Source of the DNA: Anaeramoeba ignava
Taxonomy: Eukaryota; Metamonada; Anaeramoebidae
Assembly: GCA_028826165.1 (NCBI GenBank)
Contig: JAPDFW010000057.1
Location: 1-64,000, forward strand
DNA: 64,000 bases
Direction: 5' to 3'
The notes beneath the pieces were generated by a model. That model did no database searches and had not been told where the DNA came from. It saw only the letters and a list, made by a program, of their open reading frames with translations. Made by a program: the position numbers and the translations under genes. Shown here one piece after another: positions 35,771 to 47,481 of this stretch. Each line of letters begins with the position of its first letter. The first letter of the stretch is position 1.

Positions 35771-36160
35771 AATTTAATTTTCCAATTATCATTTGAATCT
35801 CCAATTCCAAAATTTCCATAACAAGTAATTTCTTGTTGATTAGTTGTTGGTGATTTTATTCCTGATTGTGAATGAAGATTTCTTCCTGTTTTTAAATGTT
35901 CAAGTCTAATCATATCACCTACTTTCACAAATTTTCCTTTCTTGCAATTTTCTCTTTCTCCATCTTTATGTGGACCATGAATAACCCACCAATCATTATC
36001 ATCACTTCCATCAAAACAAGTTACTTCTTGTTGTTTTGAACCAGTATTGTAATTAATTTAATTAAATTGAAGTCTTTTTGCTGTGTTTTTGTGTTTTAAT
36101 TTGATAATATCTCCATAACAAACAAATGAGATTTCTTTTTGTGATATTGATTTTGATTGA
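35771..36160 (-). pseudogene. MIR-domain protein fragment 1
   Basis: Encodes the N-terminal two MIR repeats of the family (FVCYGD, TGSKQQEVTCFDG, DNDWWVIHGPHKDGERENC, LEHLKTGRNLHSQSG, NQQEITCYGNFGIGD). Where intact copies continue from NDNWKIKFK into the third MIR repeat, this one runs straight into the simple-repeat block. An in-frame TAA replaces the second His of the first LHSHP motif region (CTTCAATTTAATTAA). The third repeat is missing. Confidence 0.8.
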
Positions 36161-36309
36161 TTTGTGATTTTCCATTTGTTTTTAAAAATGAAAAATGAAA
36201 AATGAAAATTTAAATTTTGATTCCAAATTTTGATTTGGTTTTGTTTTTTTCATTGATTATTTCTTTGATTTCGATTTGAATTTGGATTTGATTTTGAATT
36301 TTTGAAAAA

Positions 36310-36835
36310 AATTTTTTGAAAAAGTGAATTTTGAAAAGAAAATAAGAAGGAAAATATTGAAATTTAAATCATTGATTTTGATCATGATTTGCATTTGACC
36401 TTTGTATTGATTTTGATTTTGATTTTGATTTTGGATTTTGAATTTGAATGAATTTGAATTTATTTTATTTTTGATATTGAGTGATTGTGTTCTCCTTTCC
36501 ATGGTTTTTATTGGAATCTTTGATTTTTGATTTTGATATTGATTTTTGAATTTCCATATTGATATTGATGTTTAATTAGTTGATTTTGATTTTGATTTTT
36601 GATTTGATTTTCTTTTTGTTTTGATATGTTGATTTTGATAATCATATCACCTACTTTCACAATTTTCCTTTCTTGCAATTTTCTCTTATCTCCATATATG
36701 TGGATGAATAACCCACCAATCATTATCATCACTTCCATCAAAACAAGTTACTTCTTGTTGTTTTGAATTGATATTGATAATATATTAAGTGGATGTGAAT
36801 GATTTTCTTTTTAATTTTTTTTGTGTTTTGATTTT
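36310..36835 (-). pseudogene. MIR-domain protein fragment 2 (heavily decayed)
   Basis: Pieces of the 3' end (the GTGAATTTTGAAAAGAAAAT 3' UTR signature at ~36322) and of MIR repeats 1-2 (36640-36775, DNDWW and KQQEV-coding sequence) are in order but separated by TTTTGA-type repeats. There are many small deletions compared with fragment 1. It is not translatable. Confidence 0.75.
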
Positions 36836-37440
36836 TGATTTTTGATGGATTTTGATTTAATTTTGATTTTGATTTTGATTTTGATTTTTGATTTTGATTT
36901 AAATTTGATTTAAATTTTGATTTAAATTTTGATTTAAATTTTGATTTTAAATTTGATTTTTATTTGATTTAAATTTGATTTTAAATATTGATTTAAAATT
37001 TTGATTCAATTAATATTCAATTTTGATTCAATTTTGATTTAATTTTGATTTAATATTGATTTAATTTTGATTGAAATTTGATTTGATATTGATTTTAAAT
37101 TTGATATTGAAATTTGATATTGAAATTTGATTTAAATTTGATTTAATTTTAAATTTTGATTTTGAGTTTGATTTGATTTTTGATTTAAATTTGATATTGA
37201 TTTGGAATTTTGATTTAAATTTTGATTTAAATTTGATTTTAATTTTGATATTAATTTTGATTTAATTTTGATTTTGAATTATTTTGATTTTGATTTTTGA
37301 ATTTGAATTTGATTTTGATTTTGATATTGATATTTTTTGATATTGATTTTGATATTAATATTGAATTATTTTGATTTTGATTTTTGATTTTGATTTTGAT
37401 TTTGATATTGATTTTGTTTTTGCTTTTGATATTGATATTG
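36836..37440 (-). repeat. Mixed TTTTGATTTAAA / TTTTGATATTGA repeats
   Basis: A 600-bp degenerate simple repeat between two decayed MIR copies. No gene. Confidence 0.8.
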
Positions 37441-37860
37441 ATTTTGAATTTAATTTTCCAATTATCATTTCCATCTCCAATTCCTGAATTTCCATAACAA
37501 ATAATTTCTTGTTGATTAGTTGTTGGTGATTTTATTCCTGATGTGAATGAAGATTTCTTCCTGTTTTGATATGTTCAAGTCTAATAATATCACCTACTTT
37601 CACAAATTTTCCTTTCTTGCAATTTTCTCTTTCTCCATCTTTATGGAATCCATGAATAATCCACCAATCATTATCATCATTTCCATCAAAACAAGTTACT
37701 TCTTGTTGTTTTGAACCAGTATTATAATTAATTTAATTAAATTGAAGTCTTTTTGCTGTGTTTTTGTGTTTTAATTTGATAACATCTCCATAACAAACAA
37801 ATGAGATTTTTTTTGTATCAAGACCAAGTTCTTTGATTGATTTGTGAATACTTTCCATTT
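37441..37860 (-). pseudogene. MIR-domain protein fragment 3
   Basis: Starts normally (MESIHKSIKELGLDTKKIS), but has the same CTTCAATTTAATTAA in-frame stop as fragment 1. It also has a one-base deletion near 37541 relative to copy B, in the second LHSHSG motif, and breaks off into simple repeats after NDNWKIKFK. The third MIR repeat is absent. Confidence 0.8.
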
Positions 37861-38066
37861 GTTTTTTTAAAAAATGAAAAAATGAAAAAATGAAAAAAAA
37901 TAAAATTTGAATCCAAATTTCTTTGGTTTGTGTTTTTCCTTTCATTGATTATTTCTTTGGATTTGAAATTAAATTTGGATTTGAAATTGAATTTTTGGAA
38001 AAGAAAAAAAAAGTGAAAAAAAAAAGTGGAATTTTGAAAAGAAAATAAGAAGGAAAAGAATTAAAT

Positions 38067-38660
38067 TTAAATCAATGCATCAAGAACCCAATCATCATTT
38101 GCATCTCCACCTTTGTATCCAGTTACTTCTTGTTGATGTGATACTTTGGTTTGTTGTCCTGAATGTGAATGTAATTTAGCTCCTGTGTTAACATGAGTAA
38201 GAGTGATTGCCATGTTTGGTTTCCATTTAAGTTTTTTAGTTTCTTTGAATTCAAGTTTCCAGTTATCATTTCCATCTCCAACTCCTAAATTTCCATAACA
38301 AGTAATTTCTTGTTGATTAGTTGATGGTGAATTGAAGTTTCCATGTGAATGAAGATTTTTTCCTGTTTTCAAATGTTCAAGTCTAATAATATCGCCTGGT
38401 TTGACAGCTTTTGCTTTCTTGCAATTCTCTCTGTCTCCATCTTTATGTGGACCATGAACAACCCACCAATCATTATCATCATTTCCATCAAATCCAGTGA
38501 CTTCTTGTTGTTTTGAACCAGTATTGTAATTAAGTGGATGTGAATGAAGTCTTTTTCCTGTGTTTTTGTGTCTTAATTTGATAACATCTCCATAACAAAC
38601 AAATGAGATTTCTTTTTTATCAAGACCAAGTTCTTTGATTGATTTGTGAATACTTTCCAT
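38067..38660 (-). CDS. MIR-domain (SDF2-like) protein, copy A
   Basis: 197 residues from MESIHKS. Three MIR beta-trefoil repeats with the family marks: IKLRHKNTGKRLHSHPL then KQQEVTGFDG; IRLEHLKTGKNLHSHGN then NQQEITCYGN; LTHVNTGAKLHSHSGQ then HQQEVTGYKG. It ends NDDWVLDALI. This is the SDF2/MIR trefoil layout. SDF2-type proteins assist folding or O-mannosylation in the ER, but no signal peptide is visible here unless the upstream Met (38723, Lys-rich) is used, so location is unsure. It is the most canonical of six tandem copies. Confidence 0.88.
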   Translation of the reverse strand: MESIHKSIKELGLDKKEISFVCYGDVIKLRHKNTGKRLHSHPLNYNTGSKQQEVTGFDGNDDNDWWVVHGPHKDGDRENCKKAKAVKPGDIIRLEHLKTGKNLHSHGNFNSPSTNQQEITCYGNLGVGDGNDNWKLEFKETKKLKWKPNMAITLTHVNTGAKLHSHSGQQTKVSHQQEVTGYKGGDANDDWVLDALI

Positions 38661-39432
38661 TTTTTTCCTATTTGTTTTTGAAAAAGCAAAATCCAAAAAA
38701 ATCCATTTAGTTTTTTTATACAAATTGGGATTGTATTTAGTGTTATTGATATTATTATTAAAATTAATATGAGTTTTTTTTTTTTTGTGGGTTTTATTTT
38801 GGAATTTAATTACTTATTAATTATTAAAAACTTTTTTCAAGTTTGAAAAGAATGAATAACAATTTTTTAAAAAAAATTGTTTTTATATTCGATCAAATCT
38901 CAAAAATGGACAATTGGACAACAAAACAAAACTAAAAAAAAGCAAATTTTTGCTCTTTTTAATTCCTTTTCTTCTTTTTTTTTCTTTTTCTGTTTTAAAA
39001 TGGAAGATCCATTAAACTTTCTATGTCTCCCCTTTTTATTTATTTTATTATTATTTGACAAAAAAAAGGAAAAAAGGAAAAAAAAAACTGTCCGATTTCT
39101 TTTTATTCAAATTTTAATTTAAAAACAAATCCACGTCACAGTTTAAAGTTTTTTGCCTTCTTTCTTTTCCAATTTTTGCTTTTGGAAACTCTTTAAATTG
39201 TTTTGCCACACGATCTCCTTTTTCAATTTAAAAATTTAAATATTATTCTTATTATTAGCTCAAAAAAGCAAAACCTAACTGTTTTTACATCAAAAAAAAG
39301 TTTTTTTATTCACTATTCAAAAAATCCAAAAAAGAATTTAATTTAAAATTTAATTTTGAATTTGAAATCTTTTTCAAATAATAAAAAAAAAGTGGAATTT
39401 TGAAAAGAAAATAAGAAGGAAAAGAATTAAAT
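38661..39432. other. Intergenic between MIR copies A and B
   Basis: AT-rich sequence with T and A tracts and no credible gene. The 3' end near 39390 carries the GTGGAATTTTGAAAAGAAAA signature shared with the 3' flank of copy A, so the duplicated unit includes the 3' flank. Confidence 0.5.
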
Positions 39433-40011
39433 TTAAATCAATGCATCAAGAACCCAATCATCATTTGAATCTCTTTCTTTGTATACAGTTACTTCTTGTT
39501 GTTTAGAAACGATTGTTATATTTGAATGTGAATGTAATTTAGCTCCTGTGTTGACATGAGTAAGAGTGATTGTGTTCTTGCCTTTCCATAATTTTTTTTT
39601 GGAATCTTTGAATTTAATTTTCCAATTATCATTTGAATCTCCAATTCCAAAATTTCCATAACAAGTAATTTCTTGTTGATTAGTTGTTGGTGATTTTATT
39701 CCTGAATGTGAATGAAGATTTCTTCCTGTTTTGATATGTTCAAATCTAATAATATCACCTACTTTCACAAATTTTCCTTTCTTGTAATTTTCTCTTTCTC
39801 CATCTTTATGGAATCCATGAATAATCCACCAATCATTATCATCACTTCCATCAAAACAAGTTACTTCTTGTTGTTTTGAACCAGTATTATAATTAATTGG
39901 ATGTGAATGAAGTCTTTTTGCTGTGTTTTTGTGTCTTAATTTGATAACATCTCCATAGCAAATTTTGTATTTTCCAAGTTGACTTGTTAATAAGCTGATT
40001 CTGTCTTCCAT
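39433..40011 (-). CDS. MIR-domain (SDF2-like) protein, copy B
   Basis: 192 residues with three MIR repeats as in copy A. The N-terminus differs (MEDRISLLTSQLGKYKI in place of MESIHKSIKELGL), which suggests recombination or replacement of the 5' end. The DNA immediately upstream is already simple repeat, so the usual promoter is missing or replaced. Fragments 1-3 resemble this copy more than A (for example KSPTTNQQEI). Function as for copy A. Confidence 0.82.
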   Translation of the reverse strand: MEDRISLLTSQLGKYKICYGDVIKLRHKNTAKRLHSHPINYNTGSKQQEVTCFDGSDDNDWWIIHGFHKDGERENYKKGKFVKVGDIIRFEHIKTGRNLHSHSGIKSPTTNQQEITCYGNFGIGDSNDNWKIKFKDSKKKLWKGKNTITLTHVNTGAKLHSHSNITIVSKQQEVTVYKERDSNDDWVLDALI

Positions 40012-40015
40012 TCTT

Positions 40016-41463
40016 TATTTTATATTTTAATTTTGATTTAATTTTGATTTAAATTTGATTTAATTTTGATTTAATTTTAATTTTAATTTGATTTAATTTT
40101 GATTTTAATTTGATTTAAATTTGATTTGATTTTGGTTTAAATTTGATTTAAATTTGATTTAAATTTGATTTAATTTTGATTTAATTTTGATTTAATTTTG
40201 ATTTAGTTTTGATTTAATTTTGATTTAATTTTGATTTAGTTTTGATTTAATTTTGATTTAATTTTGATTTAATTTTGATTTAAATTTGATTTAAATTTGA
40301 TTTAAATTTGATTTAAATTTGATTTAAATTTGATTTAAATTTGATTTAATTTTGATTTAAATTTGATTTAATTTTGATTTAAATTTGATTTAATTTTGAT
40401 TTAAATTTGATTTAATTTTGATTTAAATTTGATTTAATTTTGATTTAAATTTGATTTAAATTTGATTTAAATTTGATTTAAATTTGATTTAAATTTGATT
40501 TAAATTTGATTTAATTTTGATTTAATTTTGATTTAAATTTGATTTAAATTTGATTTAAATTTGATTTAATTTTGATTTAATTTTGATTTTATTTTGATTT
40601 TGATTTGATTTAATTTTGATTTAAATTTGATTTAATTTTGATTTAAATTTGATTTAATTTTGATTTTGATTTAATTTTAATTTGATTTAAATTTTAATTT
40701 TAATTTGATTTAAATTTGATTTAAATTTGATTTAAATTTGATTTAATTTTGATTTAAATTTGATTTAATTTTGATTTAAATTTGATTTAATTTTGATTTA
40801 AATTTGATTTAATTTTGATTTTATTTTGATTTAATTTTGATTTAATTTTAATTTAATTTAAATTTTAATTTTAATTTGATTTAATTTTGATTTTAATTTG
40901 ATTTAAATTTGATTTAATTTTGATTTAAATTTGATTTAATTTTGATTTAATTTTGATTTAGTTTTGATTTAATTTTGATTTAATTTTGATTTAGATTTTG
41001 ATTTAATTTTGATTTAAATTTGATTTAATTTTGATTTTAATTTTGATTTAATTTTGATTTAATTTTGATTTAAATTTGATTTAATTTTGATTTAATTTTG
41101 ATTTAAATTTGATTTAATTTTGATTTAATTTTGATTTAATTTTGATTTAATTTTGATTTAATTTTGATTTAAATTTGATTTAATTTTGATTTAATTTGAT
41201 TTAAATTTGATTTAATTTTGATTTAATTTTGATTTAATTTTGATTTAAATTTTGATTTAATTTTGATTTAATTTTGATTTAAATTTGATTTAAATTTGAT
41301 TTAATTTTGATTTAAATTTGATTTAAATTTTGATTTAATTTTGATTTAATTTTGATTTAATTTTGATTTAATTTTGATTTAATTTTGATTTAATTTTGAT
41401 TTAATTTTGATTTAATTTTGATTTAATTTTGATTTAATTTTGATTTAATTTTGATTTAATTTT
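40016..41463 (-). repeat. 1.45-kb TTTTGATTTAA (11-bp) repeat array
   Basis: About 130 units of TTTTGATTTAA or AATTTGATTTA. It fills the whole space between MIR copies B and C and overlaps the last codons of copy C. The minus (sense) strand has almost no G. Confidence 0.9.
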
Positions 41464-42067
41464 GGTTTCTAAAATACCTGATAATATCAAGAGCCCAATC
41501 ATCATTTGCATCTCCACCTTTGTATCCAGTTACTTCTTGTTGATGTGATACTTTGGTTTGATGTCCTGAATGTGAATGTAATTTAGCTCCTGTATTAACA
41601 TGAGTAAGATTGATTGCCATATCTGGTTTCCATTTAAGTTTTTTAGTTTCTTTGAATTCAAGTTTCCAGTTATCATTTCCATCTCCAACTCCTGAATCTC
41701 CATAACAAGTAACCTCTTGTTGATTAGTTGATGGTGAATTGAAGTTTCCATGTGAATGAAGATTTTTTCCTGTTTTAACATGTTCAAGTCTAATAATATC
41801 GCCTGCTTTGATAGCTTTTCCTTTCTTGCAATTCTCTCTGTCTCCATCTTTATGTGGACCATGAACAACCCACCAATCATTATCATCATTTCCATCATAT
41901 CCAGTGATTTCTTGTTGTTTTGAACCAGTATTGTAATTAATTGGATGTGAATGAAGTCTTTTTCCTGTGCTTTTGTGTCTTAATTTGATAACATCTCCAT
42001 AACAAACAAATGAGATTTTTTTTGTATCAAGTCCAAGTTCTTTGATTGATTTGTGAATACTTTCCAT
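41456..42067 (-). CDS. MIR-domain (SDF2-like) protein, copy C
   Basis: 203 residues from MESIHKS, with three complete MIR repeats very close to copy A (GKNLHSHGNFNSPSTNQQEV, AKLHSHSGHQTKVSHQQEVT). The C-terminus NDDWALDIIRYFRNQN replaces NDDWVLDALI. The final codons and stop come from the adjoining repeat array, so the normal stop and 3' flank were lost by repeat expansion or deletion. It is probably still functional because the trefoil is complete. Confidence 0.85.
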   Translation of the reverse strand: MESIHKSIKELGLDTKKISFVCYGDVIKLRHKSTGKRLHSHPINYNTGSKQQEITGYDGNDDNDWWVVHGPHKDGDRENCKKGKAIKAGDIIRLEHVKTGKNLHSHGNFNSPSTNQQEVTCYGDSGVGDGNDNWKLEFKETKKLKWKPDMAINLTHVNTGAKLHSHSGHQTKVSHQQEVTGYKGGDANDDWALDIIRYFRNQN

Positions 42068-42549
42068 TTTTTTCCTATTTGTTTTTGTATTTGTTTTTGT
42101 ATTTGTTTTTGAAAAAGCAAAATTCAAAAAAATCCATTTAGTATATAAATTAATATAAAAATTATTTTAAAATGTGCTTGATTATTTTGTGTGTTTTGTT
42201 TGATAGTTGAGTAAAATTATTTAAATAAATAATTAATTTACTTTGTTTCGAAAAAAAAATGAAAATCTCACTTTAAATTTTTTTTTTCTTTTATTTTCCG
42301 ATCAATAATAAAAAAAAAAAAATTTTTTTAATTAAATTATTTAAAAGAAATCAATAAAAGAAAGCAAAAAATTTTGAATTAAAATTATTTTTGCTTTTTT
42401 CTTAATTTACTATTTATTGATTTATTTTATTTGATTTAACTTTATTTTTCTTATGTTTTTTTTTCGAAATTTTTTTTTTTAATTAATTTTTTTTTATTTA
42501 ATTTTTATTTTTAATTTTTATTTTTTCATTTTTTTTATTTTAAAATTTA
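42068..42549. promoter_or_regulatory. Divergent intergenic region, MIR C / AAA+ gene
   Basis: About 480 bp of T and A tracts with no gene between two divergent starts. It ends in the T-rich leader and TTTAAAATTTAATG context typical of genes here. It is presumed to contain both promoters. Confidence 0.35.
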
Positions 42550-44104
42550 ATGAAATTTTTTTTTCCTTTTTTTTTCTTTTTATTTTGTTTACCGAATTTA
42601 CTTTTATCTGAAAAAGTATTCACAAACAAAACTTTAGATAATTTTTCAAAACCTTATTATAAAAGGATTTGTCTTTTGACAGGCTTTTATTGTGGATCTT
42701 GTACACCTTAATATATTCAATTTCAAATACAAATATAAATACAAATATAAATACAAATATAAATATAAATATAAATATAAATATAAATATAAATATAAAT
42801 ATAAATATAAATACAAAATCAAAATTAAAATTCAAAATTTAAATTAAAATCAAAATTTAAAATTCCTTAAATAGTTCCACTGCGCCCAATCTCTCCTGAA
42901 ATTATGCAAAAGAAATTAAATTCATTCATCTTTGGAATGGAAGAAGTAATTGATACGGTTGTACAAGCATTAACTATTCATTTTGATGAAGATGGTGATA
43001 GTATTACTGAATCTCGACCACTTTCATTTTATTTATTCGGAGAAGTTTGCTTTTTTAATTCAATGATAATTTAACGTAAAATAGGAACTCAAAATTGCTT
43101 TTATACATATATATATTTTCTTATATTTTTGTTTAGACAGGAACAGGAAAAACTTATTTCGTAAATCAACTGGCAAAGGTTCTTTATACAGACCAAAAGG
43201 CTCTTTATAAAATAGATTGTAATGAGTATAATAATATTCGAAAATCGTTTTTCAAAAATAAAATGATTAAGCATATAAAGACTTATCGATTTGGAATGAT
43301 ATTTTTTGATGAGGCTGAAAAATGTGCAGATGTATTTACTCTCTTAATTATATCGAAACAATATTTTTAAAATTAAAAATTAAAAATTGATTTAGCTTTT
43401 TCAAGATTTACTCCAATTTTTCCAAGAAGGTATCATTGAAGAAGGCCCAAACAAAGCTGACTTCAAAAATGGAATCATTTTTTTAGCAAGCAATTTTCCA
43501 TCTCATTTGCTTACAAACCCAATTTATAAAGATTTCCCCATTTTGGATCTTTCTCCAAATTGGATGAGAGAAGAATTAATTGATCAAATTTCCATCATTT
43601 TTTCTGGCTCAAGATTTTTCAATCGAATTGGGTGTAATTTCTATTTTTAATGTTAATTTTTAGTTATTTAAAACTTAAACTTTTATAACTTGTTTTTTTG
43701 TATTTATTTTATAGATTTTATTCCCTTTTTCTCTCATACAAAAGAGATGCTTAAAGAGATATTAAGCATGAACTTGATTGCCTTTACAAAAGCGAATTCA
43801 GGAAAGTAAGAAAACTCCAAGAATAAAATTAAAATTAATCAAAAATTTTTAATTTCCATTTTGCGATAGATTATTTCGAGATTGTATTTTTGAAGATTCC
43901 TTAATTGAAGAAATTGCTAATTCGGCAATTCTTAATGCAGGAGATGCTATGAAGCTCTTGAATAATTTAATATTATCAGAAATCAAAAGAATGTCTCAAA
44001 TTAATTTTAATTCTGAAGAATGTTTAATTGCAAGCTTTGTAAATGAAAGATATGTAATTAGAAAACGAAAATGTGAAAACAATAAACCAATAAAAGAATT
44101 ATAA
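42550..44104 (+). CDS. Torsin/Clp-like AAA+ ATPase with signal peptide
   Basis: Six exons (42550-42700, 42875-43044, 43137-43331, 43396-43633, 43715-43805, 43870-44104) join in frame to 359 residues. An N-terminal hydrophobic stretch (MKFFFPFFFFLFCLPNLLLS) looks like a signal peptide. Walker A is GETGTGKT (~106-113, split by intron 2). Walker B is GMIFFDEAEKC (~160-170). Sensor-1 region is NGIIFLASNF. Near the end RIGYFIPFFSHTKEML resembles the torsin segment around YFIPFLP. Torsins are ER-luminal AAA+ proteins of the Clp clade; unlike animal torsins this one keeps Thr after the Walker A lysine. An alternative is another secretory ClpB-like AAA+. The gene is not visible as one long frame because it is split into short exons. 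Confidence 0.75.
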
Positions 44105-44267
44105 AAAAACTAAGAACAAAAAGTTGTTAAATGAAATTCATTTTAAACTTATTAACATATTTCAATTTAAGAGAAACAAGAATAATCAATATTTTTTTTT
44201 AGAAATAAATTTTTCATTTTTTTCATTTTTTTCATTTTTCATTTTTCATTTTTTTCATTTTTTTCTA

Positions 44268-45371
44268 ATGCCAAGAAAGCAATCAAAAAATAAAAAGCGT
44301 AAAGAATCAATAAAAGAAAAAAAAATTGAATCTGAATCTGAATCTGAATATAAATCTGAGTCAATATCAGAAACAGAATCAGAAACAGAAACAGAAACAG
44401 AAACAGAAACAGAATCAACATCAACATCAATATCAGAAACAGAATCAGAATCAGAATCAACATCAACATCAAAATCAACATCAACATCAAAATCAACATC
44501 AAAATCAACATCAACATCAGAAACAGAATCAACATCAGAGTCAGAAGATGAATCATTAGAGCAAAAAACAAAAAGAAGACGAAAAACAAGAAAAAAACAA
44601 ATAAGAAAAAAACAAACAAGAAAAAAACAAACAAGAAAAAAACAAATAAGAAAAAAACAAACAAGAAAAAAGCAAACAAGAAAAAAACAAACAAGAAAAC
44701 TCAAAAAATTATCAACTCCAAAACCAAAATTATCTTTCTTAAAAGAGCATTTATTAGATGATCTTAATTCAACCGAACAAAAAAATTACATTTCAAAAAA
44801 AACATTCCAAAAACTTATCGAAATTATCGGGAATGAATATATAGAATTTTTAGAATGGAAAGAAGAGGCAACATCAAAGATCCAAAAAATAACGGAAGCC
44901 TACTTGCGATGGTTCATTCAGGGGTGTTTTTCATGTGCCCATCATGCAGAACGCAAAGAAGTAGAAGAAGAAGATATCCAACTTGTCAAAAAAATTCGAA
45001 ATCATGTTGGTCAAGATTTCTTTATAGATACTCCTGTGATGAAGGATCGCCGCTTCTTTGCTAGCCAACTCCCTCCTCGAGATCTTTTTTCTGAAAACTC
45101 TAATTCTTTTCTTAATAGAAAAAACGAATTTTTGGATTGCTTAAATCAAATTTCTCAAAAAGAACTTAGAAATATTATTTCTTCTGTTGATTCTCCTCAC
45201 TTTCCTTCAAGACTTTTCCAAGATTTAAAAGATGAACTTGCTGCTTTTGTCGATAATTTTATTATTTTAATACTTGCTTATGTTGCTCATCAAAATACTT
45301 TTGCTGTTTCTTATTCTCATGTTATTCTGGGTTTGAGAAGTTTGATGAAAGACTCCAAATTAATTTTATAA
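44268..45371 (+). CDS. Histone doublet: H3/cenH3-like fold followed by H4-like fold
   Basis: 367 residues from the Met at 44268; the upstream Met at 44124 lies in leader sequence. Residues ~20-98 are a Ser/Glu/Thr run. Residues ~101-147 are basic, with about eight [10 protein letters not shown] units. Residues ~176-246 match an H3 histone fold: [14 protein letters not shown] (helix 1), [15 protein letters not shown] (helix 2), [20 protein letters not shown] (loop 2 and helix 3). Trp sits at FLEW, where cenH3 proteins have Trp and canonical H3 has Phe. After a ~60-residue linker, residues ~312-361 align without gaps to the H4 fold ([28 protein letters not shown]). Fused histones are known from some giant viruses and archaea; an H3-H4 order in a protist gene is unusual. 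It may package chromatin or mark centromeres. Single exon. Confidence 0.75.
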   Translation: MPRKQSKNKKRKESIKEKKIESESESEYKSESISETESETETETETETESTSTSISETESESESTSTSKSTSTSKSTSKSTSTSETESTSESEDESLEQKTKRRRKTRKKQIRKKQTRKKQTRKKQIRKKQTRKKQTRKKQTRKLKKLSTPKPKLSFLKEHLLDDLNSTEQKNYISKKTFQKLIEIIGNEYIEFLEWKEEATSKIQKITEAYLRWFIQGCFSCAHHAERKEVEEEDIQLVKKIRNHVGQDFFIDTPVMKDRRFFASQLPPRDLFSENSNSFLNRKNEFLDCLNQISQKELRNIISSVDSPHFPSRLFQDLKDELAAFVDNFIILILAYVAHQNTFAVSYSHVILGLRSLMKDSKLIL

Positions 45372-45459
45372 AGAAAATCCAAATCTTTTTTTTTTTCCTT
45401 TTTTTTCTTTCCAAAAAATAAATTTTCATTTTTCTTTTTTCATTTTTCTTTTTCCAAAA

Positions 45460-47338
<1,879 letters not shown>

Positions 47339-47481
47339 GATTTGGTATTTCCAAATCAATTAAGAAAATTGAAAAAATTCACAAAGTTCTCTTTAATAGT
47401 CACAAATATTATTCATTTTAATTTTGATTTTATAAAAACAAAAATAAATGGTTTGAATTCAAATTGTTCAATTTGGTTTAA

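Noticed and set aside
35173-35771. Plus-strand Ile-Leu and Asp-Phe frames
   Set aside because: Reading of the TTTTGA/TATTGA repeat; the real signal there is the decayed minus-strand MIR gene.
40016-41463. Possible CRISPR-like or centromeric array
   Set aside because: There are no unique spacers and the 11-bp unit is contiguous. It is one of many local simple repeats, so a centromere role has no support here.
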